A DNA stretch of 64,000 bases, from the NCBI GenBank assembly GCA_947069175.1, contig CAMTDV010000030.1, positions 102,262,411 to 102,326,410 on the forward strand, written 5' to 3'. The notes beneath the pieces are model-generated. The model was not told the origin of the DNA. It worked only from the letters and a program-made list of their open reading frames with translations, and did not search any database. Within the stretch, counting starts at the first letter, position 1. Each line of letters starts with the position of its first letter. The translations under genes were made by a program, and so were the position numbers. Source of the stretch: Scalesia atractyloides. Its lineage: Eukaryota; Streptophyta; Magnoliopsida; Asterales; Asteraceae. Shown here in pieces: positions 1 to 12,339 of this stretch.

Positions 1-520
1 GTGTAAAGTAGTGTGTAGACATGCAATGTTAGCAAACACACTTACATACAATAATTGGTTATAAAAGAAAAAAAACATTTTTAAAAACTTACTTCACAAC
101 ATACGTGTGACACGTAACCTTATGATCATTCGTAGTGGAATTTGTTTTGAATATTAAATTATAAATATAGACGTATCCTAGATTTTTTCATTTTTTTACT
201 AAATAACTGTAACAATAAATAAGTCACTTCTAGTATTCAGAAGAAAAAAATACATGTTATGGGTGCTTATCGAATTGTTTTCTAGTTATTCAAATTTTAT
301 ATGTTAGAATTGAATTCAAATATAGTTCGCAAATACTAACGCGAATAAACTTATTTGAATTCAGGTCTATTCAAACATAGCTAAATTAGAAAAAAAAAAC
401 ACAAAAGTTCAAAGTTATAAGTGTATTATATATAAAAATAGAAAAATACATAATGCGAATTCGGGTTATTTGAATCAGCTCAGTTTGAGATATTTATTTT
501 TAAGACGAATTAGACAATGT
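1..520. repeat. Intergenic, degenerate TTATTTGAATTC repeats
   Basis: No gene is supported here. From about 270 to 480, and again from about 815 to 915, the sequence is made of degenerate copies of a short word resembling TTATTTGAATTCAAAT. The two blocks are separated by the MITE-like element at 521-797 and may be one older low-complexity element split by that insertion. Confidence 0.4.
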
Positions 521-797
521 GTAGTGGTAATGCCCCACCCTTTGGCGTTTTTCTTCATGTGGCAGTCCAGTCAGCAATAGGGCATTATTGGGCCTTTTTT
601 TAAATGAGTGTAGTAGGGATGTGGGCATTATGTTAAAAGGTATTGGCCAAACAAAAAGAAGGAAATATGTGATTGGCCACTTCTTCTCTTCTTCGGCGTG
701 GAAAAAAGAACGCCACGGAGCAAAAAGCCAAGGAAAACGCCCCGGGCTGTAGAAGGGGTGTTTTTAAGGCCAAAACGCCCAAAAACCTATCCACTAC
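521..797. mobile_element. MITE-like element, short inverted ends
   Basis: The stretch starts GTAGTGG and ends CCACTAC, about 277 bp apart. It is clearly more GC-rich than its flanks and contains several GGCC/GCCC words on both strands. No coding capacity and no convincing target duplication were found. The superfamily is not determined. Confidence 0.35.
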
Positions 798-1928
798 GTA
801 TGGTCTTATAACTTCGCTTTGAAAAAAAACGCTATTCGAATAAACCGAAATTCAAATTCATTATTCAAATATGGTTCAATTAAAATAGTACGTTATTCAT
901 GTTTGGTTCAAATAATGAAACCTTCTATATTTAATATAAAAGTATTTTAATATCTTTTATATAGCTAAAAAGCACTTTATCATATCTCTACATTAACGTC
1001 ACTTCTAATGCGCGCACACAAAATAGCATTTTTCTTTCCAGAAGTGGAATTTTTTCTTTTAACTGTTTTTGTTTTATATGCCTACAAGTATGTCATGTTT
1101 TATTCGATTTATTGACTAACTATAAATGGTTCATAAATATATTTGGTGTTCCGTTGATATCTAGTTATTATGTGTATTTAAAGTATTACTGCTATCCGTA
1201 TGATGGCTAAATGGTATAAGTGTATAATTTGTGTAGAAACTAAAAAGAGTTTCCTCAAAAAACATGCCATCTTTTATATATGTATATATATACACACACA
1301 ACTATGTAGGTTTTATAGATTTGAATCGACTGGATGATCTTTTCGAAACTTGTACTAACCACTTTTAGATTAAAGTAATTTGATGGTACCCCAAATCTAT
1401 TATCGAATAATTCAAAAGAAATCAACAAAAAGTTTGAAAATTAAGTTTCGAAAAACATACTAGAATTCGGATCAAAATATTGTCATCATATAGGTGGGGA
1501 ACAAAACAAAGATGTCGTAGTGTTGCAACTCTTCATAAAAGGTAAGACTGTTTGGAGAAAAGTTGAGAGATCAAACGCCACTTTTTAAAGAACATGGATT
1601 GCATATTGATATTGATGTGGGAATTAGGGGGTTGGGGGAGGGGTGGGGGATAGTTGGTCTGATGAGGTGGAACAATCTGAAGGCGAATTTAAGTCGGTAG
1701 AAAACATTAAGAGTAAAGTTGACGATGCTTGCCAAATTGGGGATAATGATCAAGTTGAGTTTCAATCATCCGAGATAGGGATAAGCATAAGTTGAACCTA
1801 CTATATTACAAGCCAAATTCAAGATCAACCATATACAAAATAAGTTTCAAATCTCAACGAAATACAACATAAGTTTATTAGCATCCAAATCAACTTCAAA
1901 ACATGTCATAGATATCTAAGTGCACTTC
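798..1928. other. Intergenic, nothing recognised
   Basis: AT-rich sequence with only short chance ORFs and a short TATATA/CACACA microsatellite near 1280-1300. No conserved protein, RNA gene or element ends were recognised. Confidence 0.5.
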
Positions 1929-2034
1929 TAAATACTTGCAAATAATAACAAATTTTCTATCATATATTATGTGTTTATTACTAAATACTTGCAAATAATA
2001 ACAAATTTTCTATCATATATTATATGTTTATTAA
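1929..2034. repeat. Two-copy 53-bp tandem repeat
   Basis: Two nearly identical 53-bp units lie head to tail. Each contains ACTTGCAAATAATAACAAAT followed by TTTCTATCATATATTAT and a TGTTTATTA tail. The copies differ at one or two positions, so the duplication looks recent. Confidence 0.75.
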
Positions 2035-2039
2035 AAGTA

Positions 2040-2170
2040 AAATAATTCGAGCTAAGCCGAACCAAGCTAACAAGCGAGTCAAACCAAGCCTAGCTAGGCT
2101 CACTTTCCAACCGAGCCGAGCCGGCTCAGCTCATTTCCAAATCGAGCTATATCAAGCGAACTTTTTCCAA
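2040..2170. repeat. GAGCCGAGCC-type low-complexity element
   Basis: Degenerate GAGCCGAGC / GCTCGGCTC words are repeated on both strands over about 130 bp. The same word class recurs at about 7700-8250, 42190-42630 and 49370-49480, which marks it as a dispersed repeat family. No transposase is encoded. Confidence 0.5.
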
Positions 2171-5100
2171 GCTAAATCCGAGTAAGCTCCAAGCTGCAAG
2201 CTTTTTAGAAAACCATATTAATTGTGTTTTAAAAAGGTATAAATATATCAACATACGCATAAACATGAGCGTATAGTGTATGTCCATATATATGTTTACA
2301 CAAAAAAAACAACAAATACCATATTTTAAAAAGTAAATCTTAAACATAGTGATATTTGCAGGGACGATTTTAGCTAGTTTATATAAACAAACAAGCGTGC
2401 CTACTATAATCTTACTAACAACGTTAGGTTATTTGAAGAGTCAGGACTCTTCAGGCCTCAGGAGATGTAAGACGAGGGTAAACTGCAATTCTTACTTTAC
2501 CTGAGGTCTCTAGTTAATTTTACAATGGATAGTAAAAAGCTTAAAGTGATTCGTTTTTATATTCGAAACAAATTACCCTATCTATCTTATGCTACATAAC
2601 ACACCTGCACATATTCGACTGGCAAACTTTGTTCAACTATTGTCGATATTCGTTCATTTCCACAAAACTTGGGTAAACGCAACCATAATTATGTAAACGT
2701 ACAGAAGTTGTCAATGTAGGAAGAATAGTGTTTGGAGGTATGGAGGTTTGGCTTGGCAACAAAGTGTGTCGGGATAGATAATAACAAAAAAAGCATATCG
2801 ATTATATTTTTAAATTAATAGCAACATATCAATCATTGTACCGTATATTGTTATGTTATTTTTTATGATTTTACCATTTTGATTTTACCATCATCAAATA
2901 AAGTTATAGGAAAAGTTCCTAAAGCATGAGTACAAAATCTGTATGCACAATTATGTTGTAAATTTATAGTTTGTTAATGAGTTTAGATACGGGTTACAAT
3001 CGGAAAGAAACAGGAAACAGTTGAATAGGTAGAAACATAATGTTCGAGGCTACGTATTTGGCATAGTTATTTAAGATAGATTTTTAAACTCATCTGAGTG
3101 TTTTTCTCTAATGGTACAACAGCCGAATGCTAGAAATGACCAACTACGCTTGAACTTTGATATATTAAAAAATCAAAGAATATGTCTTCATGGTGTTTCT
3201 ATAACTTATTCTTATACTCATATCAAATCAAAGAATCCTATCATTTGGTTGTATTCAACGTCTTTAATACTAATTTAAACGATTTAATGAACTACAAAAT
3301 GGTTAAACTTGTGGTTCCAGATTACATAGAGCGCAACTTACGGATAAACCCAAAGACCAATCAGACGCTCTAGACAAGTATGTGTGTTGCCTTCTAGTCT
3401 CCACTCACTGCTCTTTGATTTCGGCAGTGCAACCATGAGGATTTTCATTCAAATTTCGTGTGTGCAAGTCGTGATATGCACAAGATCGAAGATTTTACTA
3501 CTGCACGCTTGCATGATTTGAAGTAAAATACAACCAAAGATGCTTACCAAACAAGTTGGTTTCTTACCTATAAAGGACTTATAGGTTTAGAGATCTTCAT
3601 ACGTAGGACAAGCTCCTACCTTTTTCTCACAACAAATTAATTTCAACCATAGTATTTTGTGCATTAATATCTCATTTGTTTTAGCTATATCTTACACACT
3701 TCGTAGTTAATTGTGAATCTCTCTTCAAGGAGATCACAAACCCCTTAAATTATAATTATATCAACCATATTACATAGTATAACTCTCTAAGAAAGTAATT
3801 ACAAAATTACACGAAGCATCTTTTACGTTTAAAGTTGCCATGGATTTTGTCTTTAGTAGGAAAACATCATTATCATCATACTCAGTAAATCTCACCAATA
3901 GTAAAACTAAGGTAGGGTTTGAGAAGGGTAAGAAGTAGACAACCTTACTTCTACTCTATAGGAATATAGAGATTACTTTCAGTGAGACCTCCGACTCGTT
4001 AGACGTTAAAAGTAGTCAGGTGCAATGCATGTTAGGGTATTTATATCGTTTTAAACATTTTTATTAAAAGAAAATATATAGAACATCATTTTTAAAACTT
4101 CTTCCATACCCTAACCCACCCCAATATTCTCATCAAAATTACCAACTCATCCAATCAATTGGGATTGTTGAAACACGTTTGATTCGCTGGAATTGACATA
4201 GCCATTGATGACTAAACAATGAGGATTTGAATTTGTTGTCTTGGGATTGAAATTTGTTGTTGCTAAGTTCAAAAAGTATAAAATAAAATTGTTGTTGCAA
4301 GTTGATAAGGATCGTGATAATCGATCCAATTTGCATGGTCAACCACCTAATTTCACATATGACAAGGAGAACTATATGTATTGGAATCTCGGTGTTAGCT
4401 TTATAAATACATTTTTTTATTTTTATATAAATTCACCAAGGAAACTAGAAATACAAAAACAAAAAATAGAGTACATTATTCTTGAACCCAAGGACAAAAA
4501 AATAAAATAAAAAGAAAATGTTTATGATACGGTGCAAGTAAACGGGTAAGCATGTTTCGGATAATCGGGCCGACTATCACCTAATACTATATCCGTCTCA
4601 TATCTATGAAAACTTTAAAAACTAATCACATACCCCGTCCTATACTCAAATACCAGTCCCATTAGCTGTCTTGAATGTTATAAGTTTTTCATGATTACCC
4701 ATCAAGGACAGGTTTATTTGTCATCCCTACCTAGGAGTTTGTTGTTGCCATATTGGTTCTTGGATCGTACGAAGGAGAATGGTCTTGTGTTAAAGCATTG
4801 GGTGCCACAATTCTTCGCAACCTTCGTGGCGCTGTTAATATCAAAATTAGACGACCTTTTTCCTTAGAGGAACAAAAAAGACTTCGGGTGACAAAAACCT
4901 GAAAAAATTAATTACCATCAAGTAAAATTTTCATTTAGATTATCATCATTCTTAGTTACAAACCCTCAAATTACCAAAAAATCTGTTTTATTCAGAATTT
5001 AACTGGATGTGATTTAGTTAATTAGTGGATGAGAGCCAATTTCAATAATTAAGAAAAAAACCAACCCCATCCAAACTCGATCCATAATCCCACGAACTCA

Positions 5101-5740
5101 ACCTATTCCAAGGAGGAAATTAAGTTTAATCGGACCCCAATATTCAATCTTCACCTTTTCATTTTGCGTATGAGTTTTGTGAATATTTTGGTTGAAGAAT
5201 GAAAATCAATGGCAAACCTTCTTGCAAAATTTTGATTCACTAAAACTTACTATTCAATCTAACTTTTCACAACCCAAACTTGTTGAACCACCCATAGAAT
5301 TGTTAACATGTGTTTCAAAGACTAAACCCTCCTTATATGCAATGCATGTAACTTATTATAGCGTCCAACTAAATGACAAAATTTGTGACAAATGCTAAAA
5401 GTAAAAATGGATTCGTGCATTGCTGTAGATCAAGGATGAAATACACAAATTTTAATAAGTGAAAAACATAACTTTATAATAAAATGAATAAAATGCCAAA
5501 AGGACAAAAAAATGTCTACCTTAACAGAAAAAGTAACATGAGTTAGTGATTTGAATGAAAATGACAATAAAATTGCAAACCTGAAGGACTAAAATCAATA
5601 AAAAATCATTTTGAATGGAACATACAAACATGATTAAACCACGGGGGGCAATTTTGACATTTTACTTCATTCTAAAAAAATAAACATGACACTTTTTACT
5701 GATTTGAATAAGGCCTAGGATAATGGTACACCCTTGATGG
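2171..5740. other. Intergenic, nothing recognised
   Basis: No supported gene. ORFs here are short and lack recognisable domains. The stretch near 5500-5690 (phrases such as AAGGACTAAAA and GGGGGCAATTTTGAC) resembles the ends of decayed MULE or retroelement sequence seen elsewhere in plants, but no boundaries could be set. Confidence 0.45.
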
Positions 5741-5990
5741 AATTTTGATTCTTGACAAGTATGCACTATAAGTATATACAAATTGTATACAAATATATGA
5801 ATTGTATATCCTTTTGTACATGAAATATACGGCTTGTATACAATTATACAAGTTGTATATCATTTTTTAGATGAATTGTACCAATTTATACATATATATG
5901 AGTCGTATATAGATATCTCATCAAAAAAGCATATACCATATATATACCGACTCGTATACGTATATACGAGTCGTATATTAGATTTCAAAA
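5740..5990. repeat. Palindromic TATACGAGTCGTATA-type array
   Basis: Many imperfect copies of a short palindromic word (GTATACAA, TTGTATAT, ATACGAGTCGTATA) lie close together over about 250 bp. A similar design, with TATACGGGCCGTATA words, occurs in hexokinase intron 4 near 51580-51870. Confidence 0.55.
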
Positions 5991-6194
5991 AATAAAATTA
6001 GGTGTATGTATAGTAGACTTTGGGACACTTTTACCAATTTAATAACACTCAATTGGCAAATAATTTGTGCAATGATTGATGTTGAACAATAAGATAATTA
6101 ATTAGTTAGTTTTTATCCTACAATTATTGTTTTTTTTACATATTCAGTTTAATGTGAATAAACATATATTTGCATATCGCATATTATCAATACA

Positions 6195-6226
6195 TTAAAT
6201 TAAATTAAATTAAATTAAATTAAATT
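6195..6226 (+). repeat. (ATTAA)n microsatellite
   Basis: About six perfect TTAAA/AAATT pentamers in a row, directly upstream of the Helitron's left end. Confidence 0.85.
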
Positions 6227-6244
6227 TTGAACTTTTGAACAGTA

Positions 6245-7239
6245 TCTTAATATAAAAAAGCCTGGCACATTGGACCAGCGTTTGGCTGACACTCTCCTAT
6301 TGGACCAGCGTTTATTATTTTTTAACGTTGTAAAATTACGGGAGTGCCTCGGGAATAGTGCTAGGTAGCTGGCCTGGCACTCCCCATTGGACCAACCGTT
6401 TATTATTTGTTTACGCTGTAAAATTACGGGTTTGCCCCCACTTTAAAATTACGATTTTGCCCTCTGCTCAAAAAAAAACTACGCTGTTGGCCCAGCCAAA
6501 AATAACGATTTTGCCCACGACTCAAAATTACAATTTTGACCTCAACTCAAAATTACGTTTCACCCCTGTTCAAATGGAAAAAAAATTTCTCGCCCCCACC
6601 TTAAAATTACGATATTTCCCCATTTAAAAATTATGATTTAGCCCTCAGTTAAAAACTACGGTTTTGCCCCTGTTCAAAATAAAATTACGCTTTTCGCTCC
6701 AACTCAAAATTAGATTATGCCCTTGGTTAAAAAAAAATATGGTTTTACCTCAGCCTAAAATTACAGTTGTGCCTGTAGTTTAAATTTATATTGCTGCCTT
6801 GCCCTAGGTTCAAAAGTACCAATTTGCCCTTGCGCAAATTTACACTTTTGCCCCTGGTTTCAATTTCCGGTACTGCCATCACTTTACAAATGGTATCAAA
6901 GCTAGGGCCGAGCAGATGTGCCAGCGAAGACATTTGCTCCCTAAGAGAGGCTGGAGATGTAAATTCCAAATCGGTTTAGGCTGACAATCAAACCATTCTT
7001 ATAAAAGGATAGACACCTTCTCTACCTAAATACATTTTGCTTTTTACACAAGTGAAAAAAATATAGCTTTACATTAGATAAAAGTAACAGTATTTCCATT
7101 GTTTTAGTTTTTTAGCAAAATATAAAAGTGTTATTTTTTATTAGTTGACTCGATTTAATTGTTTTCCGTGTCAATGAGTTCCTAACACTTACTCATTATT
7201 CGTCTATCGCCCCGCAACGCGGCGGGGCCCTCTAACTAG
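6245..7239 (+). mobile_element. Non-autonomous Helitron (~995 bp)
   Basis: The right end has the Helitron signature: a GC-rich hairpin (GCCCCGC, short loop, GCGGGGC, about 7209-7228), then about eight bases, then CTAG followed by a host T. The left end is TC followed by an AT-rich leader, preceded by a host A, as expected for insertion between A and T. The interior (6320-6860) is a degenerate array of about 20-25-bp units alternating AAAATTACG with TTTTGCCC. No Rep/helicase is encoded, so it would need an autonomous partner. The right end is strong. The left end is inferred from the TC plus TTAATATAAAAAAG motif and could be off. Confidence 0.7.
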
Positions 7240-7700
7240 TTTACATCATTATCATGTATTCATGTTAGACATAAATATTATTGAAAATTTTGAACCAAAC
7301 ATATAATATTCAAATTTCAAATAATAATAAAATAATAAGAGTTTACCCTAGACAAAGAGACAGAAGGGAGTTTGGATATGAGGTTGAAATAGAGATACAA
7401 GAAACATGCATGTACATGCAAAATGACAGTACAGATTTACACAGTGGCCGGCCCCGCCCTCTGCTCCGCCCCTTCGCCCCGGTACCGCCATGTTAGCTAC
7501 TTCATAACATCGGCAATGCTGCTATTTCATAAAATCCACTGCCATCATATTTATTCTAAATAAATTCGGTCAAAATTCAAAATAGTCATCTTCTATTAAC
7601 TTTTTATAATATATAACCATGCTTCTTAATTATGTCGTGAAACCAACTCAATCCCATATTAGCATATGGATTCATTGCCAAATTTGAGCTTATGGATATA
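7240..7700. other. Intergenic, nothing recognised
   Basis: No supported gene. A short GC-rich patch near 7445-7490 interrupts AT-rich sequence, but no element ends were found. Confidence 0.45.
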
Positions 7701-7704
7701 TTAA

Positions 7705-8248
7705 CAGTGTTGTTCAAAAAGCTCATGGCTTGAAGCTCATTCAAAGCTTGCTTGAATATAGCTTGGGAAAGATTGCTTGATATGACTATGTTTGAAACTG
7801 AGCCGGTTGTAAAGTGAGCCTAGCTCGGCGCGTAACGAGCCGGATTGGCTCGCTTGGTAGCTCGGCTCGGCTTAGCTCAGATTATTACTTGTAATATATT
7901 TTATTTTTATATATATTATAATATATTACAAAAAAATGATTACTGTTTACATGTATTTAGGAGTGTAATTTGATATAGCGTATTTGAAGTTTAATTATGG
8001 TTTTGTGGCCTCTTCGTTTGGATATGCTCTTTTGAATTATTAAATAATATTTTAAACTAATAAATTTGAGAGCAATGTATTGAGTTTTCTTTTTAAAATC
8101 GAGTCAAACCAATTCGAGTTGAGCCAAACCAGTTCGGTTTAAAACCAAATCGAGCCTAAGCTTAGATTTTCAGCTTGGTTTCAAATTCGAGCCGAGCCCG
8201 AACTTGCCCTGGCTCGGCTCGGTTTGGCTCATGAACAATCCTAGGTAT
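7705..8248. mobile_element. GAGCTCGGCTCG element with inverted ends
   Basis: The left end (TTGTTCAAAAAGCTCATGG) and the reverse complement of the right end (ATTGTTCATGAGCC) are related, which suggests terminal inverted repeats. Blocks inside both ends are degenerate GAGCCGAGC / GCTCGGCTC words around an AT-rich core of about 150 bp. Non-coding. Same word class as 2040-2170 and 42190-42630. Confidence 0.45.
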
Positions 8249-8299
8249 ATATTAGTTTATTTTGATAAAATCTTAATTATTTGATTTTTAAATGTCTAA

Positions 8300-8830
8300 T
8301 TAGTAATAACTAGTGACGGCTTGATGACAAGTTTTTCGTTGATATTATGTTGATCATATATGTATACAAATAATCGCTCCTTACCTCCGGATATTCATTG
8401 GTTAGACGGACGGACTCAAAGAACCCGGAATACCCCACAAACAACCCAAGGTCCGTCCATTCCCCTCTAACAGGGACACACGTCAAGAAATGCGTCCCAC
8501 CGAGCGACATCATTTAAAAGAAATGGTATAAATACCCTTCATAAAGTACACACAAAGTATGATTTTCTCTCTCTACTTTCTCTTTCTACTTTCTCTCTCC
8601 AAATATATACTTATCATCACGCAGAGGGTAGTCGAAGAGTGACCCTCCCACCTCTGCGACGAGCCTAACGGTTTGCTAGTTTTGCAGGTCTCTTTCCTGT
8701 GGACAGTACCTCAAGATCCAATTGTAGTAGACTTAGAGTCCGACTATTTTTTGGATCTTCAATTGGTGCCATCCATGGGACTCGAACGCACGACCACGTA
8801 TTTATACCATTTCTTTAAATGGTGGAATTA
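8300..8830. mobile_element. Transposon remnant with 25-bp inverted repeats
   Basis: An inverted repeat brackets 8511-8822: GAAATGGTATAAATAC near 8519 and its complement near 8797. Between them are CT-rich tracts, and near 8764 TTGGTGCCATCCATGGGA, a phrase resembling the primer-binding region after some plant LTRs. The mix suggests a decayed LTR fragment or a TIR element. No reading frame for transposition proteins was found, so the class is open. Confidence 0.35.
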
Positions 8831-11129
8831 TCCTTCTCGTTAACAGAAAAAATGGATGAAGTTAACCCAATGGATCAAAATGGCAACGGTGAAACCTTTT
8901 TGGACCAATAAATGAAAAATGAAATATTTGGACTAAACTGGCAAAATGCCCAAACCACAAGGACTAAAAAGACATTTAACTTTTTAAAAAATTATACCAT
9001 ATATTTTAAAAGTTATATTACTTAAGGTCTTATAATTTTATAAAATTATACTTTTATCCTAGTTATATGTATTAGAATATAGTATAAATTTAGATATATG
9101 TTATAATATATATATATATATATATAATATATTCTTTTAAGATACAGGATATACTCCAACGTTCATATTTTCACAACAAATACTTCAAATAAATACCTAT
9201 AATAAATAAAGAGACGCCAATTTTGATATTAAAAGTAGGTCCCCATTCTCCTTGCAGATAATGCCATGATAAATGACACCATGCATGACATTCATTTATA
9301 AGTTGTAGGGTAACAATCCATTTTCTTGTCCATCATCATAACATAAAATAGAGTGTGACGTAATTTATCAAGTGTAAAATTGAATATTAATATCCCGATA
9401 ATTATACACACACGCTATCATATTATAAAATTTACAAAATTGGTAAAGATCTAAAGAAAACTTTAAAGACAATCTACAATCAAGGTTTGGCTTAAGGACC
9501 ATAACTTGTTTTCGTATGAGCTGTTCAAGCACAAGTAAAATTCTTATTTAAGGGTCACTCAATGTTTTAGATCACAAGTTTATATAATTAGTTATTTTCA
9601 TTCTATTTTTTAATTAAATTATCAAACTCAAATATAGTAAATTAAATTAAATTATTTTCATTTCGACTTCGAGTCTCAACCCTTCTATCCTTTGTTTATC
9701 GTATATTAATTCGAGTTAGTATTACAAGTGATAAAAAAAGTCATGAAACTAACCTTTCTATGTAAAGATGTTTTTTAGCTAGTTTGGTTAATTGATAAAC
9801 AAGCGTTGGCTAGGTTATTCAAAAATTTTCAAAAGCGTGATTACAAACTAGTTGAAATCGCAAGTAAACACTACCAAAATTTTTTTTTAAGGAAAGCTTT
9901 GGACCCTACGATTACGAACTAGTTGAACCCGCTAGTGAACACTCTACTACCTAAGAACAATAACGTAATTCAAGGAAAGCTTTAGACGCTAAACACATAC
10001 CCCGTAATGCATTTGGAATATTCAAAAATTAAAAATAACGCTATTAAATAACATGAGTAAAGATCAAATACAAATGTGTATTAACATACTAAACGTAAGA
10101 AATGAAGGAATATCTTTTTTTTTGAAATATATATAACTTTTCCAAATACTTATGATTGATGTTTAGTTGAAAATTGTAAAAAAAGAAAAAAAAACAAAAT
10201 TTTTATATATTTACTCTAGTAGAGAAATTATGTGCAATTACACTAGACTGGTTACATAATTATTCTGCTAGTGTAAACAGAACATTTTTTTTTATTTTTT
10301 GAAGATTTTGGGACTAATTACGTGCTTAACAAGATGAGGAAAAAAATTCAAAAAAATAAAATAAAAAATCATTCCTTCATTTCTCACGTTTACAATGTTA
10401 AGCTAAGTTGTACAATTAACTTACTCTAAATAAGTTACTCTAATTTCTAATGGTTTTTTAGATTTTTTTAGGTATTTTTGGTTATGTTCACTTTGGTTCT
10501 CCCATTTCTCGCAATAAAGGATGGTTCCTAACGGAATCTTTTCCTATATATTATATATATATGTGTGTGTGTGTGTTTGTAATGATTTATGAAATTATTT
10601 ATCTTGTTAGAGCCAAAATAATGTTTAGAACATCGTTCTTTTCGTTCAATCATTCAATGATTATATATACTAGCATTCTCAACAATCACTATCAGTTATC
10701 CCGACATCTTCCTTGACGATCGTTTATAACTATCATTACTTTGATCTAAAACAGTAGCTATATATTTTCTTTTTCTTTTTTACTTTTTTGGAATGAAAAA
10801 GGATTCTGACTTTATATATGTGAAAAGTATGTAAAAAGGTATCGTTTATAATGGGCATGAAGACTATCTTAGCCACTTTTAGCACGTTCATGTGTGTGCA
10901 AAAGGTTGGATGAATAATGGTTGGAGATGATAAAAAAGTGATCCTAAAATCAAAACTACATCAATTATTAATTGTTTTATACATATATAACAAACCTCCC
11001 CCCCCCCCTCACCTAAATAGTTGACATGAATAAAAGAAACAAAAGTGGTGTAGATAAACGTTGATTTATGCATGCCTACTTTCGTGAGATTGGCACCCCT
11101 ACCAGTCTCCTTGTCGACTCTTGTAATAT
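8830..11129. other. Intergenic, AT-rich
   Basis: No supported gene. An (AT)n microsatellite is present around 9105-9127. Near 8830-8990 are phrases typical of decayed MULE-type ends (AAACCACAAGGACTAAAA). A (TG)n tract lies at 10562-10577. Everything else is unstructured AT-rich DNA. Confidence 0.45.
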
Positions 11130-11490
11130 TAGGATATTAGATTAAAATAACTCCAACATTCATCAGTCGGTCAATAACACTCTCAACTTTCAATTTGTAT
11201 TACATCACTCTCAACATATAACTAATTTTCTTCTGCCACTCCCAAACTAAGTAAACTCTAACATAGTTAGTTGTCGTCAGATGCCACATCAATAAAAAAG
11301 GCCACGTCAGATGCTGCGTCACTAAACAAAGTGCCACATCAGCAAAAAACACTAACGAGTTATGGTGTTAGTTTGGGAGGCCAGGGGAAAATAAGTTAAA
11401 AGTTGTGAGTGGTGTGGTATAAATCGAAAGTTGAGAGTGTTATCAATCAACTTATGAAAGTTAGGATTATTTAAATTCAATTATTCTATA
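11130..11490. mobile_element. Foldback MITE (~360 bp)
   Basis: The two halves are inverted copies. The left arm (about 11140-11260) carries GATAACACTCTCAACTTTCA-like sequence, and the right arm carries its complement (GAAAGTTGAGAGTGTTATC) near 11430. Arms are roughly 110-120 bp with a short spacer rich in GCCACRTCA words. No ORF. The target duplication could not be resolved. Confidence 0.65.
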
Positions 11491-11894
11491 ATATTTATAT
11501 ATGTATGAAAAATTGGTGATCCTTGTTGTTGTTATTATAGTTATTACTGAAATTATTAGACTGCAATTAGACTTTTGAAAAAAAGGACACTGGATTTACA
11601 AACTAAATGATAGAAGCCAGATTTTTTAATGGCTGAATTTTATAAAACCGACCAGCAAGAAACTAACTGAAATAGAAAAAAAAACAATTAAATGAACATG
11701 ACTGAGTTTTAAAGTAACCGGAAATTAACTGAAAGATGTGATGGTCGGACTATGTGATTTAGGAGCATAATGCATCTATCTTGTTTGTTCTTTGAATTTG
11801 AATGCTAAAGGTGATCGGTTTATAGAGTTTATAAGTGATGGATTGGCATTAAATGTTCATGTACTTTTAACAATTCGAATGTATATAGTTTCTT

Positions 11895-11942
11895 ATAAAA
11901 TGTCTCATCTTTGATGTCTTATAAAATGTCTCATCTTTCTTC
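11895..11942. repeat. Short direct repeat
   Basis: The word CTTATAAAATGTCTCATCTTT occurs twice head to tail, separated by only a few bases. Confidence 0.7.
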
Positions 11943-12330
11943 GGGATTTAGTAATAAAATAATGTATTATATATAATATAGTGTGTAATACCATCTTGTG
12001 TAGTAAAAGTGTGTATGATGATACATGTAAAGATGTGACAAGGTGACTGCAAACGAACTGAACTTTCAGCGAACAACTCATAAATCGTTCGGCAGAAAGT
12101 TCATTTGTTTTCTTTCATTTCATAAATGAACGAACACGGATTGTTTTCGTTCGTTTAGTTAATTGAACAAACATGAACAGAGGCCGTGTTCGTTCATTTA
12201 TGTTCATGAACGTTCGGTAACGTGTTCGTTTGTGTTTGGGGGTTTTTAAATTTAAATAATAAATATATATATGTATATATATATATATTCCTTTATTTTT
12301 ATTTATTTTATATTTTATTACCGAAAATCC

Positions 12331-12339
12331 CACAAAAAA
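12331..12339 (+). repeat. 9-bp target duplication, left copy
   Basis: CACAAAAAA sits directly before the left inverted repeat of the Pack-MULE and is repeated exactly at 14074-14082. Nine bp is the usual Mutator-type target duplication. Confidence 0.8.

Noticed and set aside
4241..4510. 89-codon ORF with PPNFTYDKENYMYWN, reminiscent of copia gag
   Set aside because: The match is only a few residues and the remainder is Lys/Ile-rich AT-driven sequence; no further copia domains nearby.
8764..8800. Possible tRNA gene (GTTCGAGTCCC on the minus strand)
   Set aside because: Only a T-loop-like phrase is present; no cloverleaf could be built, and it sits inside a transposon remnant.
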